DNA of 56,620 bases from an uncultured Paenibacillaceae bacterium (GTDB lineage Bacteria > Bacillota > Bacilli > Aneurinibacillales > Aneurinibacillaceae): assembly GCA_946478845.1 (NCBI GenBank), contig CAMLDI010000019.1, positions 1-56,620 on the forward strand. Reading direction: 5' to 3'. The translations under genes were made by a program, and so were the position numbers. This document shows positions 16,790 to 26,205 of the stretch, piece by piece. Position 1 is the stretch's first letter. Each line of letters starts with the position of its first letter. The notes beneath the pieces were generated by a model. It was not told where the DNA came from and ran no database searches. It saw only the letters and a program-made list of their open reading frames with translations.

Positions 16790-17863
16790 ATGAGTGTAAC
16801 ATTTTTTTGGTTTGCCCCAACCAATGGGGATAGTGAATTTATTGGCAAGAAAGAACAAGAACGGGAACCTTCCCTAGAATATATCACCCATGTGGCCCGC
16901 ACAGCAGAAAAAGCAGGTTTCGAAGGAATCTTAATTCCCACTGGAACCCCCTATCTGGATTCTTGGATCGTTGGGTCAGCAATTGTTCAACAAACAGAGA
17001 AAATTACGCCACTGGTTGCTTTTCGACCAGGGTTTATTCCCCCTACTTTAGCTGCAAAAATGGCAGCCACATTAGACCAACATAGCAAAGGGCGCCTCGC
17101 TGTTAATGTGGTGGTCGGTGGTTCCCCTTCTGAGTTGGCACAGGATGGTGATTTTATAAGCCATGACGATAGGTATCAGCGGGGAGATGAATTCTTAGAA
17201 GTTGTGAAACGGCTTTGGACGGAAAAATCCGTTAACCATGAGGGCCATTATTTTAAGCTCAATAATGGGGTATTGAAACCTTCTAATTATGAGGGAAGGA
17301 AACTTCCTCTTTTCTTTGGAGGTTCCTCTGAAGCAGCTTTAGAAGTAGCTGCTCGTCATGCAGATGTGTATTTGCAATGGGGAGAACCAGTTGCTCAGGT
17401 TCGGCAGCAGATTGAAGATCTGAATGAACGGGCTGCTCAACACGGAAGGACCATTAAACATGGGGTTCGCATCCATATTATTGTCCGGGAAACAGAGGAA
17501 GAAGCCTGGGGAGAAGTGGAAAGATTGGCCAACAACATTGATCCGGAGGTAGAGGAGAGAGTTGGCAAGTATTATAACGATGCCGATTCTGTGGCACAAA
17601 TGAGAATGAATGATCTATTAAATGGTGATTACCGGTTTGACCGTTATAAATGGGCTGGGATTGGTCGAGTGCGTAAAGGAGCGGGCACTGCTATCGTTGG
17701 ATCTCCTGAACAGGTTATTGAAAGTTTACAAGAATACATTGATGCCGGAGTTTCCGCTTTTGTATTATCTGGTTTCCCTCACGATCGAGAAGCAGAACGG
17801 TTTGGGAAGCTAGTTCTTCCCCATTTTAAGAACAATCATGCCCAGGATTTACAGAAAATATAA
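16790..17863 (+). CDS. SsuD-like FMNH2-dependent alkanesulfonate monooxygenase
   Basis: The 357-residue luciferase-like monooxygenase begins with F-F-W-F-A-P-T-N-G-D and has the SsuD landmarks: D-S-W-I-V-G-S-A-I, A-F-R-P-G-F-I-P-P-T-L-A-A-K-M, N-V-V-V-G-G-S-P-x-E, H-D-D-R-Y-x-R-G-D-E-F and F-F-G-G-S-S-E-A-A. SsuD splits alkanesulfonates to aldehyde and sulfite with FMNH2 and O2. RBS AGGAGG. It sits 28 nt behind the second HpaB gene. Confidence 0.88.
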   Translation: MSVTFFWFAPTNGDSEFIGKKEQEREPSLEYITHVARTAEKAGFEGILIPTGTPYLDSWIVGSAIVQQTEKITPLVAFRPGFIPPTLAAKMAATLDQHSKGRLAVNVVVGGSPSELAQDGDFISHDDRYQRGDEFLEVVKRLWTEKSVNHEGHYFKLNNGVLKPSNYEGRKLPLFFGGSSEAALEVAARHADVYLQWGEPVAQVRQQIEDLNERAAQHGRTIKHGVRIHIIVRETEEEAWGEVERLANNIDPEVEERVGKYYNDADSVAQMRMNDLLNGDYRFDRYKWAGIGRVRKGAGTAIVGSPEQVIESLQEYIDAGVSAFVLSGFPHDREAERFGKLVLPHFKNNHAQDLQKI

Positions 17864-17884
17864 AGAAGGGAGATTAGAAAGAAA

Positions 17885-18946
17885 ATGGCCATTCAATTTG
17901 CAACCTGGGGAGCTACCATTTCTGGCGGCTTTCTCCGTTCCACTATTGAGCAAGAAACCAGATGGGACTTTGATTATAACTTACAGTTAACAACCTTAGC
18001 CGATCGATTGGGTTTTTACGCCATGCTTTTCCCCACACGTTATGTAGGACGTATTGGAGGAAATGAAGAAGAAAGCGGACAACTGGATCCTCTTACGACC
18101 GTTGCTGCTCTTGTTAGAGCCACAAACCGCCTACATTTAATTTCTGCTGTGTTGCCTGCTTTTGTTCCCCCAACCTTGTTGGCTAAAGTAGGGGCAACTA
18201 TTGACCGAATTAGCAATGGACGCTGGCATCCAAATATTGTTAGCGGTTGGTTTAAGGAGGAACAAGAAGCTTATGGCATTTCATGGGTTGAACATAGCCA
18301 ACGCTACCATCGTTCCAGTGAATATATTGAAGTTTTAAAAGGGCTATGGCAAAAAGAATCCTTTACTTATGATGGGGATTTTTACAAAATTAGTGAGGGA
18401 AAATTACGTCCTTTACCTGTACAGTCTCCTTATCCGGCAATTTTTCAAGGGGGGAATTCCCAGGAAGCCCGGGAGATGGCTGGACGCCTATCGGATTGGT
18501 ATTTCATGAATGGTGCTCCTGTTGAGGAATTAAAAGGACAAATAGAGGATGTGCAACGAATAGCCAAAAGCCATGGACGAACTCTCCGCTTTGCTGTCAA
18601 TGCCTATGTCATTGCCCGTCCCACTGAAGAAGAGGCTAGGGCAGAGTATGAAGAAATCGTAGCAAAAGCCAATGTAGAAGTAATTGAAGAGTTTCGTAAG
18701 CGTGCCCAGGAAGCCAAGGGGATGTGGTCCCATTCTAATTCTCTAAGTGATTATGTTGCGAATAATGAAGGATTCCGAACAGGGTTAATCGGATCATATG
18801 ATCAAGTAGCTGCCAAAATAAGAGAATTGGAAGAAGCAGGGATTGATTTGGTGTTATTTACCTTTCGATATCCTCTCGAGGAGATTGTCCCTTTCCATGA
18901 AAAAGTACAAATTCAATTGCAAACAATAAAAAACAAAGCGGTGTAG
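17885..18946 (+). CDS. SfnG-like dimethylsulfone monooxygenase
   Basis: The 353-residue luciferase-family protein resembles SfnG: an S-G-G-F opening, T-R-W-D-F-D-Y-N near residue 27, V-S-G-W-F-K-x-E, E-H-x-x-R-Y-x-R-S-x-E-Y, I-F-Q-G-G-N-S-Q-E-A-R and S-D-W-Y-F-M-N-G. SfnG converts dimethylsulfone to methanesulfinate using FMNH2 and O2. Its product, or methanesulfonate, would feed an SsuD/MsuD-type enzyme such as the gene just upstream. Last gene of this unit, with a strong terminator at its end. Confidence 0.85.
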   Translation: MAIQFATWGATISGGFLRSTIEQETRWDFDYNLQLTTLADRLGFYAMLFPTRYVGRIGGNEEESGQLDPLTTVAALVRATNRLHLISAVLPAFVPPTLLAKVGATIDRISNGRWHPNIVSGWFKEEQEAYGISWVEHSQRYHRSSEYIEVLKGLWQKESFTYDGDFYKISEGKLRPLPVQSPYPAIFQGGNSQEAREMAGRLSDWYFMNGAPVEELKGQIEDVQRIAKSHGRTLRFAVNAYVIARPTEEEARAEYEEIVAKANVEVIEEFRKRAQEAKGMWSHSNSLSDYVANNEGFRTGLIGSYDQVAAKIRELEEAGIDLVLFTFRYPLEEIVPFHEKVQIQLQTIKNKAV

Positions 18947-18966
18947 ATACCGCTTTGTTTTTTTTC
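18932..18966. terminator. Bidirectional terminator between SfnG-like gene and metQ2
   Basis: An 11-bp perfect stem AACAAAGCGGT/ACCGCTTTGTT with a long T run on the plus side and an A run on the other side overlaps the end of the SfnG-like gene. It ends both converging units. Confidence 0.9.
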
Positions 18967-18978
18967 TATTTCCCTTCG

Positions 18979-19824
18979 TTATTTTAAATAATCTGGCCTG
19001 GTAAAAAACTTGAATTGTTCATCAGCATCATGGATTTTGCGAAATTCTGGTGAATGGTATGCTTCAATAATGTCTTTCACAAATTGGCTATCCTTATCGG
19101 CAGTTTTCACCGTTACTATATTAATGTAAGGTGAAGTCATATTTTCCAGAAAAAGAGCTTGCTTGACTCTTAACCCTGAAGCATAGGCATAGTTTCCGGA
19201 AACCAGGGAGAAATCTGCATCATCAAGAGATCGGGGAAGCTGTGCTAGTTCCATAGGGACCAATTTCAATTTATAGGGATTAGCTGTAATATCTTTTTCG
19301 GAGACGGTTATGGGATCAACGTTGTCGTTATAATCAATCCAGCCTAACCGCTTTAACATGACAAGGGCTCGTGATACATTGGCTGGATCAGAAGGAATGG
19401 TAATCGTCTGCCCTAATTTAATTTCATTAATTGATTTATGTTTTTTAGAATAAAGGCCCATGGGAGGTGTAGGGATTTGTACAACACCTGTCAGGTCTAC
19501 TTTGTTCTGTTTGATAAAACCTTTTAGGTATTCAGAATGTTGAAAGATATTTGCATCCAATTGCCCATTTGCCAATACAAAATTAGGTTGAATGCCATCA
19601 TGAAATTCAATGGCTGTTATTTTGTATCCTTTTTTTTCAAGGAGAGGTTGAATTCCTTTCTGGAATTCATCCCTATAGGGTCCAGGGTTAAAGCCGATAC
19701 GAATTTCTTTGGATCCAGAGTTTGAAGTAGGTACTGTCCTGCCTGTGGTTTGGGAAGTGCAGGCTACTATTGTTAAGAAAATCATGATTAGAAGGGGTAG
19801 GAAAATTACTTTCATGTCTTTCAT
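18979..19824 (-). CDS. Second MetQ/NlpA-type substrate-binding lipoprotein
   Basis: The 281-residue lipoprotein (V-A-C lipobox, Cys22) is clearly related to the metQ at 11.3 kb: R-I-G-F-N-P-G-P-Y-R-D-E, D-A-N-I-F-Q-H-S-E-Y, P-S-D-P-A-N-V-S-R-A-L. No permease or ATPase gene adjoins it, so it probably shares MetNI from the other operon and widens the range of ligands. It is behind the nitroreductase gene in a two-gene minus-strand unit controlled by the leader at 20.5 kb. Confidence 0.85.
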   Translation of the reverse strand: MKDMKVIFLPLLIMIFLTIVACTSQTTGRTVPTSNSGSKEIRIGFNPGPYRDEFQKGIQPLLEKKGYKITAIEFHDGIQPNFVLANGQLDANIFQHSEYLKGFIKQNKVDLTGVVQIPTPPMGLYSKKHKSINEIKLGQTITIPSDPANVSRALVMLKRLGWIDYNDNVDPITVSEKDITANPYKLKLVPMELAQLPRSLDDADFSLVSGNYAYASGLRVKQALFLENMTSPYINIVTVKTADKDSQFVKDIIEAYHSPEFRKIHDADEQFKFFTRPDYLK

Positions 19825-19841
19825 GGTTGTTTTTTTATCCC

Positions 19842-20441
19842 TTACAAAATACTTTCAGATATAGGATGGCGTTGATTGGGTTTTTCTAATTCTCGAAATT
19901 TTTCATCTGTAAGAGCTTCTTTATCATCCTGAAATCCCAGGGCAATCACTGCATGGAGATCAAAATCTTCCTGAATGTTTAATGTATTACGAGCTTTGTC
20001 AACATCGAAACCGCCAATTGCCCTTGTGGATAATCCGAGCAGATGGGCTTGAAAGGCTAAACTTGCCCATGCAGCACCCGTGTCAAAGGCATGAAAACGA
20101 TTATAGCTATCGTCTTCTTTTATTTTTTGCGAAGCAAGTAAGATGAGAACGGGGGCTTTATCACTCCATAAGCGATTTCGTTGGGAAATAAATTGTTGAA
20201 AGGTTTCTAGTTGTTCTTTTGTTTTGGCTACAATAAAACGCCAGGGTTGGGCGTTGTTGGCTGAAGGGGTCCAGCGTGCCGCCTCTAAAACAGTGTATAA
20301 AATTTCATCTTTCACTTTTTTGGTTGAGAAGGATCGGGGAGACCAGCGATTTAAAAAGAGGGGATGAACAGGGTAGTCTGCCTGTCGATGGGCAATAACC
20401 TCCTTTGAAAATTGGATAAGGGGTGATTGAGCTTCACTCAT
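19842..20441 (-). CDS. Nitroreductase-family FMN oxidoreductase
   Basis: The start at 20441 follows AGAAAGGAAG; a longer frame begins at 20486 inside the terminator region and is unlikely. The 199-residue protein has the nitroreductase fold markers: N-R-W-S-P-R-S-F, E-A-A-R-W-T-P-S-A-N-N-A-Q-P-W-R-F, and A-W-A-S-L-A-F-Q-A-H-x-L-G-L. Family members reduce nitro compounds or quinones and some are FMN reductases. As the only flavin reductase candidate under the shared leader, it may supply FMNH2 to the monooxygenases. That role is an inference. Confidence 0.85.
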   Translation of the reverse strand: MSEAQSPLIQFSKEVIAHRQADYPVHPLFLNRWSPRSFSTKKVKDEILYTVLEAARWTPSANNAQPWRFIVAKTKEQLETFQQFISQRNRLWSDKAPVLILLASQKIKEDDSYNRFHAFDTGAAWASLAFQAHLLGLSTRAIGGFDVDKARNTLNIQEDFDLHAVIALGFQDDKEALTDEKFRELEKPNQRHPISESIL

Positions 20442-20489
20442 GGATATCAACTTCCTTTCTAAATGAATTTTTAAGTGGGTTTGCATCCA

Positions 20490-20566
20490 AAAAAGAAAAA
20501 GGCATTTATCCCCATGGCGAATGTTCCGTCATAGGAGATCAATGCCTCTGGTCTTTTCCAGTCGGT
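20490..20566 (-). promoter_or_regulatory. Leader attenuator motif, copy C (upstream of nitroreductase-metQ2)
   Basis: On the minus strand GACCGA is followed by the stem CTGG-AAAAGA-CCAG and directly AGGCATTGATCTCC, which pairs across a 20-nt loop with GGGGATAAATGCC, then TTTTTC. The terminator ends about 50 nt before the nitroreductase start. Same arrangement as copies A, B and D. Confidence 0.75.
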
Positions 20567-20614
20567 CATTTAACCTATTTGCATAGTTTTAAAGGTTTAA
20601 ATAAATCTAAAAAG

Positions 20615-20655
20615 AGTTTAACCTGATTAATCCAACTAGTCAAGTATGAATTTAA
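20615..20655 (-). promoter_or_regulatory. Promoter of nitroreductase-metQ2 with AATTCATA box
   Basis: TTGACT (20643-20638) and TAAACT (20620-20615) are separated by 17 nt on the minus strand, preceded by TTAAATTCATAC. The same TAAACT -10 and upstream box occur at the promoter near 34.25 kb. The predicted RNA start lies about 40 nt before the leader hairpin. Confidence 0.7.
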
Positions 20656-20688
20656 TTTGAATTATAGTTTATAAAAGTAACAAAAGAG

Positions 20689-20717
20689 TTGACAGACAGA
20701 AAAAGGGTGATTATAAT
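20689..20717 (+). promoter_or_regulatory. Promoter of the large SfnC-Ssu-LLM operon
   Basis: A consensus TTGACA (20689-20694) and TATAAT (20712-20717) are 17 nt apart. An AATTCATA box lies just downstream of the -10. The promoter diverges from that of the nitroreductase with about 45 bp between the two -35 boxes, so one regulator could control both. Confidence 0.8.
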
Positions 20718-20752
20718 TCAATTCATATTAAACACATTGGAATAATTAAAAA

Positions 20753-20820
20753 CCCGACTGGAAAAACCAGAGGTCAGATCTTCCTTAAAAAAGGTGATTT
20801 GGCCTCTTTTTGTTTTTTTA
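20753..20820 (+). promoter_or_regulatory. Leader attenuator motif, copy B (upstream of SfnC-like operon)
   Basis: CCCGA, stem CTGG-AAAAA-CCAG, then AGAGGTCAGATC pairs with GATTTGGCCTCT (several G-U pairs), followed by a long T run. The first coding ATG comes about 20 nt later. Predicted RNA start is near 20724, so the entire leader is about 100 nt. Its 3' half is nearly identical to the remnant at 26.14 kb. Confidence 0.75.
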
Positions 20821-20840
20821 TGAACTAAGGGAAAGGGGTT

Positions 20841-21995
20841 TTGAAAATGACTATATATACATTTGCGAAAAAAACATCTATTCAAATTGTAGAAGAACTT
20901 GCAGAGAAATTTGCAGAAAATGCAGCGATTAGAGATATAAAAGGAGGAACACCTCACGCAGAACGGGATTTAATTCGAAAAAGTGGGTTGCTAAAGGTGT
21001 TGATTCCAGAAGAATTTGGCGGATGGGGAGGAACATGGACTGAGGTAGTGACAATCGTTAAGATTTTTGCCAAATATGATAGCTCACTGGCTCATGTCTA
21101 TGGATATCATTTTGTAAACCTTATTACAGCTCATTTATGGGGGGATAAAAAACAACAAGAATATTACTACAGGGAAACCGCAAAGAATAATTGGTTCTGG
21201 GGCAATGCATTTAATTCTGTTGATATTAAACTGGTTGCAAATAAAGAACAAGGACATTTTGTGTTAAATGGAGTTAAAACCTTTTGTACAGGAAGTGTTG
21301 ATTCAGATAATTTAATCGTTTCGGCTCGTTTTGAAGGGCAGGAGGATTTATTGATAGCTATTGTTCCAACTAATCGTGAAGGAGTCAAAGTAAATGATGA
21401 TTGGGACCATTTTGGCCAACGGCAAACGGACAGTGGGACCGTTACATTTTCTAATGTAATCGTAAAAGAAAATGAAGTATTACAAAATGGTTTTGATGCT
21501 AATGAATTTACCAAACTACGAATTAATATTTCTCATTTTATTTTAAATCATTTATTTCTTGGCATTATGGAAGGTGCTTTTGCAGAAGCAAAAAAATACA
21601 CAACTTCCAAAACTAGGCCCCGTTCCTTTTTTACTGAATCGGCTATTGATGATGCTAGCATTCAACGACACTATGGAGAGTTCTATGTGCAAATAGAGGC
21701 AGCAAGGTTACTTGTTGAAAAAACCGATGTCATTTTTCAACGTTTATGGGATAAAGCTGAATCAATTTCAGAAGAAGAAAGAAAAGAATTAGATTTTGCT
21801 GTTTACGCAGCCAAAGCATTTACTACTAAAGCAGGGTTGGATTTAACCTCACGGATTTTTGAAGTGATGGGAAGCCGTTCAACGGCAAGCCATTATGGCT
21901 TTGATCGTTACTGGCGTAATATGCGCACAATGACATTACATGTACCAGTGGATCGTGTTATTGAGGATTTAGGAAATTGGGTATTACATGAGTAA
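20841..21995 (+). CDS. SfnC/DszC-like flavin monooxygenase (acyl-CoA dehydrogenase superfamily)
   Basis: The 384-residue protein has the acyl-CoA dehydrogenase fold but follows the DszC/SfnC branch: L-I-P-E-E-F-G-G-W-G-G near residue 55, G-N-A-F-N, K-T-F-C-T-G-S, D-W-D-H-F-G-Q-R-Q-T-D-S-G-T-V, and the C-terminal H-Y-G-F-D-R-Y-W-R-N-M-R-T-x-T-L-H. The catalytic Glu of true dehydrogenases is absent. DszC-type enzymes use reduced flavin to oxidise thioethers or sulfoxides to sulfones. First gene of a ten-gene operon. A GTG/TTG alternative upstream is less convincing than the ATG chosen. Confidence 0.85.
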   Translation: MKMTIYTFAKKTSIQIVEELAEKFAENAAIRDIKGGTPHAERDLIRKSGLLKVLIPEEFGGWGGTWTEVVTIVKIFAKYDSSLAHVYGYHFVNLITAHLWGDKKQQEYYYRETAKNNWFWGNAFNSVDIKLVANKEQGHFVLNGVKTFCTGSVDSDNLIVSARFEGQEDLLIAIVPTNREGVKVNDDWDHFGQRQTDSGTVTFSNVIVKENEVLQNGFDANEFTKLRINISHFILNHLFLGIMEGAFAEAKKYTTSKTRPRSFFTESAIDDASIQRHYGEFYVQIEAARLLVEKTDVIFQRLWDKAESISEEERKELDFAVYAAKAFTTKAGLDLTSRIFEVMGSRSTASHYGFDRYWRNMRTMTLHVPVDRVIEDLGNWVLHE

Positions 21996-22024
21996 ATATT
22001 CCAAGGGAAAAAGGAGGGAGTAAG

Positions 22025-22894
22025 ATGGCTCAAGCTCAAGCTTTGGAAATACGTCAGTCTATTGAGTATGTGGAAAGTGTTAAGAAAAAAATTGAAGTAA
22101 AATCCGTTAGTTTTGGTTATCAGGGTACAGAAATCTTAAAGGAAATTCAATTGAATGTAAAGGAAGGCGAATTTTTGGTTTTAATGGGTCCAAGTGGATG
22201 CGGAAAAAGTACTCTTTTAAGATTGATGGCTGGTTTAGAGATACCAAATAAAGGGGAAATTCTCGTTAATGGCATTTTGTCCACAGAAGAGGTTCCAGAT
22301 TGCAGTGTGGTTTTCCAAGATTACTCTTTATTTCCCTGGTTATCAGCAGAGGAAAATATAGTTCTGGCATTAAAGCAGAAACTGAAAGAAAAGAAAACAA
22401 AAAAAGAATTACATCAAATTGCCCAAGAGTATTTAGGACTTGTTCAACTAAACCATGCTGTAAATAAATATCCCGGTCAAATGTCTGGAGGAATGAAACA
22501 GCGTGCAGCCATTGCCAGGGCATTAGCATTTGGTTCTGACTTGATGTTTATGGATGAGCCCTTTGGAGCTTTAGATCCCTTGACTCGCATCCATTTACAA
22601 GATTTATTATTACAAATTAATTATGACAAAAAAAGAACGATTGTTTTTGTCACCCATGATGCAGATGAAGCAATTTATTTAGCAGATCGAATTGTGATGT
22701 TTTCCCTTGGTGCTGATGGAGCCATTACTACGAGTGTTGATGTTCCCTTTAAAAAACCAAGAAATCGTAAGAAGCTGTTTAATAGTAATGAGTATACGGG
22801 TTTTCGGGAACATATTTTAAAAATTATGAACAAAGGTTTGCTAGATAATTTGGATGAACAAGAATCCGTAGGCCCATATCAAGATGGCATATAA
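22025..22894 (+). CDS. SsuB/TauB-type ABC ATPase
   Basis: The 289-residue ATPase has Walker A (G-P-S-G-C-G-K-S-T), Q-loop (V-F-Q-D-Y-S-L-F-P-W), signature M-S-G-G-M-K-Q-R-A-A-I-A-R-A, Walker B (L-M-F-M-D-E-P-F-G-A-L-D) and T-H-D-A-D-E-A. The F-P-W after the Q-loop and the M-S-G-G-M signature are typical of nitrate/sulfonate/taurine importers. RBS AAGGAGGG. Partner of the lipoprotein and permease downstream. Confidence 0.92.
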   Translation: MAQAQALEIRQSIEYVESVKKKIEVKSVSFGYQGTEILKEIQLNVKEGEFLVLMGPSGCGKSTLLRLMAGLEIPNKGEILVNGILSTEEVPDCSVVFQDYSLFPWLSAEENIVLALKQKLKEKKTKKELHQIAQEYLGLVQLNHAVNKYPGQMSGGMKQRAAIARALAFGSDLMFMDEPFGALDPLTRIHLQDLLLQINYDKKRTIVFVTHDADEAIYLADRIVMFSLGADGAITTSVDVPFKKPRNRKKLFNSNEYTGFREHILKIMNKGLLDNLDEQESVGPYQDGI

Positions 22895-22923
22895 AGATTA
22901 TACCTGGTTTGGAGGAAAAGACA

Positions 22924-24018
22924 TTGAAACAATCATTTAAATATATCGCTAAATCTGTCCTATTTTCCTTATTAGCATCAGTTGTATTAATGGGTTGCTC
23001 TACGGAAACAGGTACCATAATAAATCAGTCAAAGTCAAGGAATACGGATAAAGTCTATGAATTGAATGTTGGATATTCCCAGGGGAATGGCGCAGTTTTA
23101 TTTGATGTTGCTGAACAAGCAGGATTTTTTAAAGATGAAAATTTGAAAGTGAATGGAATTGGTTTTGCTTCTTCAGCAGATGGACTAAATGCTTTACAGG
23201 CTGGAAAAATTGATTTAGGCATGACATTTGGAACAGCAGCACCTCTAACCTTTATTTCAAAGGGTTCTGAGTTCTCAATTATTGGGGGGCACTTAGAAGG
23301 GGGACATCCAATTTTAGTTCAGGCAAAAGATAAAGATAAGTATATATCCTTGCAAGATTATAAGGGAAAAAAGGTAGGAACTATTCGGATGTTTACTTCT
23401 GATATTGTGTTCCGTGGAGCTCTTACAGAAGCAGGAATTGACTGGAAAAAAGACCTGGATATTATTGAATTTAAAACCCCGGGGGATTTAATTCAAGCCA
23501 TATCTAGTGGGAAAATCGATGTTGCCGTTTCGGCAGGTTCAACCTATTTAAAGGCAAAAGAATCCAATTTAGTTGCGGTGGCCTGGAGTAATGATTTAAA
23601 TCCAACCCACACTTGTTGTAGGGTGGTAACTAGAAAAGTCTCTTTGGAAACAGATGAAGGGGAAGCTTATAAGCGTTTCTTAAAAGCGTTAATTCGTGCA
23701 GAACGTGTGAAAAATGAGCATCCAGAAGAAGCTGTCAAAGCGGCGAAAAAGCACTTGAAAATGGATGATGTAACTGTTAATTCTATTATCAATGAAGAAC
23801 ATGCCCACTACTCTCCTGATCCTAATAGTAAGGAAGTTAAAAAAATGTGGGAAGAAATGAAATCTATAGGTTATATCAAAAATTCAGATGATATTAACAT
23901 TAACAACTACATTAATCTTACTTTATATGAAAAAGCATTAAATGAATTGATTCAAGAATATCCCCAGGATCAAGTATATTATCAAAAACAATTAGAACGG
24001 TTTAAGAAACAGAATTAA
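22924..24018 (+). CDS. Sulfonate/nitrate-type ABC substrate-binding lipoprotein
   Basis: The start is TTG at 22924, 8 nt after GGAGG; an earlier TTG at 22909 overlaps that site. Signal peptide with lipobox L-M-G-C (Cys25). The mature part has the NMT1/SsuA-like pattern: V-G-Y-S-Q-G-N-G-A-V-L-F-D-V, F-F-K-D-E-N-L-K-V, A-L-Q-A-G-K-I-D-L-G-M, D-Y-K-G-K-K-V-G-T. It captures the substrate outside the cell for SsuB/SsuC. The C-terminal 60 residues are longer than in E. coli SsuA. Confidence 0.88.
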   Translation: MKQSFKYIAKSVLFSLLASVVLMGCSTETGTIINQSKSRNTDKVYELNVGYSQGNGAVLFDVAEQAGFFKDENLKVNGIGFASSADGLNALQAGKIDLGMTFGTAAPLTFISKGSEFSIIGGHLEGGHPILVQAKDKDKYISLQDYKGKKVGTIRMFTSDIVFRGALTEAGIDWKKDLDIIEFKTPGDLIQAISSGKIDVAVSAGSTYLKAKESNLVAVAWSNDLNPTHTCCRVVTRKVSLETDEGEAYKRFLKALIRAERVKNEHPEEAVKAAKKHLKMDDVTVNSIINEEHAHYSPDPNSKEVKKMWEEMKSIGYIKNSDDININNYINLTLYEKALNELIQEYPQDQVYYQKQLERFKKQN

Positions 24019-24037
24019 TAGAGGAGGGACTTTATTA

Positions 24038-24808
24038 TTGAAAAAGTTTTTTCGGCAATATTCCATAACCATATTAATTGGACTAGGATTGATTATCGTC
24101 TGGGAAATCCTAACCATAAAAGGGGGTCTGAACCCGGTAATTTTTCCAGAGTTAAGTAAAGTTTTTAGTGTTTTTTCTAATGAAACAGAAGGTTTATTGG
24201 GTGGCCTGGTGAGTTCATTTAAGTTATTAGTGCCTGCATATATTGGTTCATTACTATTAGGGATTGGGGGAGGATTATTTTTTGGCCTTAATAATAAGGT
24301 CCGCAACATATTGATGCCCTATGTACACTTGTTGAGTCCCCTTCCACCAACTTTATTTGTTCCATATGCTATTGCTGTATTGCCAACCTTCCAGGCAGCA
24401 TCGATATTTCTAATTTTTATTGGCACTTTTTGGCCGATTTTCTTAGGGACACTTCAAGGTGTTTTAATAATCGAAAAACAATATTTGGATAATGCGAAGA
24501 TTTTAGGTTTAAAAGGGAATGATTTTTTGTTTAGAGTAATCATCCCCGCAGCCTCTCCTTATATTTTAAGCGGTGCAGGAACTTCCTTAGGGCTATCTTT
24601 CTTAATATTGACCATGGCTGAGATGTTTGGTGCTGAATCGGGAATGGGTTATTTTATTCAGTATTATACAGATTTTGCCCAATATGATTATGTGATTGCT
24701 GGAATTGTTTTTAATAGTACTGTAATTCTAATCGCTTTATTGTTGTTTGAAAAATTGAAGAAAAGAATTTTATTTTGGACCAATTTAAAGGAGGAATCAA
24801 AAAAATGA
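24038..24808 (+). CDS. SsuC/TauC-type ABC permease
   Basis: The 256-residue permease (TTG start, RBS GAGGAGGG) has six predicted membrane segments, the [12 protein letters not shown] segment and the coupling motif [11 protein letters not shown]. It completes the importer with the two preceding genes. Its last four bases overlap the ATG of the next monooxygenase gene, so uptake and oxidation are translationally coupled. Confidence 0.92.
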   Translation: MKKFFRQYSITILIGLGLIIVWEILTIKGGLNPVIFPELSKVFSVFSNETEGLLGGLVSSFKLLVPAYIGSLLLGIGGGLFFGLNNKVRNILMPYVHLLSPLPPTLFVPYAIAVLPTFQAASIFLIFIGTFWPIFLGTLQGVLIIEKQYLDNAKILGLKGNDFLFRVIIPAASPYILSGAGTSLGLSFLILTMAEMFGAESGMGYFIQYYTDFAQYDYVIAGIVFNSTVILIALLLFEKLKKRILFWTNLKEESKK

Positions 24809-26133
24809 CGAGAAAAAGGCAAGTAAAATTAGGAGCTATGATTCACGGAGTAGGTGGGGGATGGGCAGATTGGAGGCATTCTAATTCTTTGCCAAACGCA
24901 AGTACTAACTTTGATTTTTATAAACAACAGGCACTTAAAGCAGAAGAAGGAAAATTTGATTTTGTTTTTATTGCTGACAGTGTTTCTATTAATAAAAATT
25001 CTAGTCCCCATTATTTAAATAGATTTGAACCGATTACTATTTTGTCAGCCCTTGCATCGATCACAAAGAATGTTGGGTTAGTAGGAACTGTTACCGTAAG
25101 TTACAGTGAACCCTATACAGTAGCAAGACAATTCGCTTCCCTTGATCATATTAGCCATGGAAGAGCAGGGTGGAATGTTGTTACATCCTGGCTTTCAGGA
25201 TCTGCGGATAATTATAGCAGGGAAAAACATCCTTCCCATCCAGAACGGTATAAAATTGCACAAGAATTTCTGGATGTGACACAGGGATTATGGGATTCCT
25301 GGGAGGATGATGCTTTCATCTATGACAAGGAGTCAGGAGTTTTCTTTGATGAGAATAAACTCCATGCATTGAATCACCGTGGAGAGTATTTTTCTGTAAA
25401 AGGTCCTTTGAATATTGCACGTTCTAAACAAGGCCAACCGGTTATTTTTCAGGCAGGAGTATCAGAGGATGGGAGAAACTTTGCTGCTAAAAATGCGGAT
25501 GCTATTTTTGCAGGGTTTCAACAAAAAGAGGAAGCAAAGGAATTTTATGCAGATGTGAAAAAAAGGGCGAGAGAGTTTGGGAGAAACCCTGATGAACTAT
25601 CTATATTACCTGGTATTATTCCAGTAATTGGGGATACCCAGGAAGAAGCAGATCGCAAACATCAAGAAATTGCTAATCTCGTTTCTATTGATAAAGCCCT
25701 TCATGCATTAGGCAGACCCTTTGATGATCATGATTTTTCCCAGTATCCATTAGATGAGCCATTCCCTGACCTGGGGGATTTGGGAAGCAATAGCCATCGG
25801 GGGACATCAGATAAAATTAAACAAATTGCAAAAGAACAGAATTTAACACTGCGGGAAGTTGCATTAAACTTCGCTACACCCAAAGGCCAATTTGTAGGAA
25901 CACCAGAAAAAGTAGCTAATTTAATTCAGGAATGGATTGAAGAAGAAGCCTCTGATGGATTTATTATCGGTGCTTCAATTCCAAAAGGATTGCCTGAGTT
26001 TGTTGAGCAAGTGGTTCCTATTCTCCAAGAGCGGGGATTGTTTAGAAAAGAATATGGGGAAGATACCTTCCGTGGCAATTTAGGTTTGGAATTCCCTGAA
26101 AATCGATATACAAAAAAGGTTTTGCAATCTTAA
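24805..26133 (+). CDS. NtaA/SnaA/DszA-type FMNH2-dependent monooxygenase
   Basis: Start ATG 24805 follows AAAGGAGG. The 442-residue protein belongs to the long luciferase-like subgroup: [46 protein letters not shown], and R-G-E-Y-F-x-V-K-G-P-L-N. Relatives open nitrilotriacetate, dibenzothiophene sulfone or dimethylsulfide. Next to a DszC-like gene the pair resembles a DszC-DszA step. The actual substrate is unknown. Confidence 0.88.
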   Translation: MTRKRQVKLGAMIHGVGGGWADWRHSNSLPNASTNFDFYKQQALKAEEGKFDFVFIADSVSINKNSSPHYLNRFEPITILSALASITKNVGLVGTVTVSYSEPYTVARQFASLDHISHGRAGWNVVTSWLSGSADNYSREKHPSHPERYKIAQEFLDVTQGLWDSWEDDAFIYDKESGVFFDENKLHALNHRGEYFSVKGPLNIARSKQGQPVIFQAGVSEDGRNFAAKNADAIFAGFQQKEEAKEFYADVKKRAREFGRNPDELSILPGIIPVIGDTQEEADRKHQEIANLVSIDKALHALGRPFDDHDFSQYPLDEPFPDLGDLGSNSHRGTSDKIKQIAKEQNLTLREVALNFATPKGQFVGTPEKVANLIQEWIEEEASDGFIIGASIPKGLPEFVEQVVPILQERGLFRKEYGEDTFRGNLGLEFPENRYTKKVLQS

Positions 26134-26140
26134 CAAGAAA

Positions 26141-26168
26141 TGATTTGGCCTCTTTTTATTTTTTTGGG
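26141..26168 (+). repeat. Remnant of the leader attenuator (3' half only)
   Basis: TGATTTGGCCTCTTTTT followed by a purine/pyrimidine step and seven Ts repeats the 3' arm and T run of copy B, but no 5' arm or CTGG/CCAG stem is present. It lies between two luciferase-family genes. The piece cannot form the terminator, which fits its position inside an operon. Confidence 0.7.
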
Positions 26169-26205
26169 AGAGGTTTGCTCATTAACTTTAAGGGAGGATT
26201 TCATT

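Noticed and set aside
21167..21514. 115-residue minus-strand frame inside the SfnC-like gene
   Set aside because: It lies wholly within a conserved gene, has no recognisable domain and is explained as a shadow frame.
26140..26205. Longer N-terminus of the SsuD-like protein at 26.2 kb
   Set aside because: The extension translates the attenuator remnant and its T run. The ATG at 26206 has a good ribosome binding site and the normal family start.
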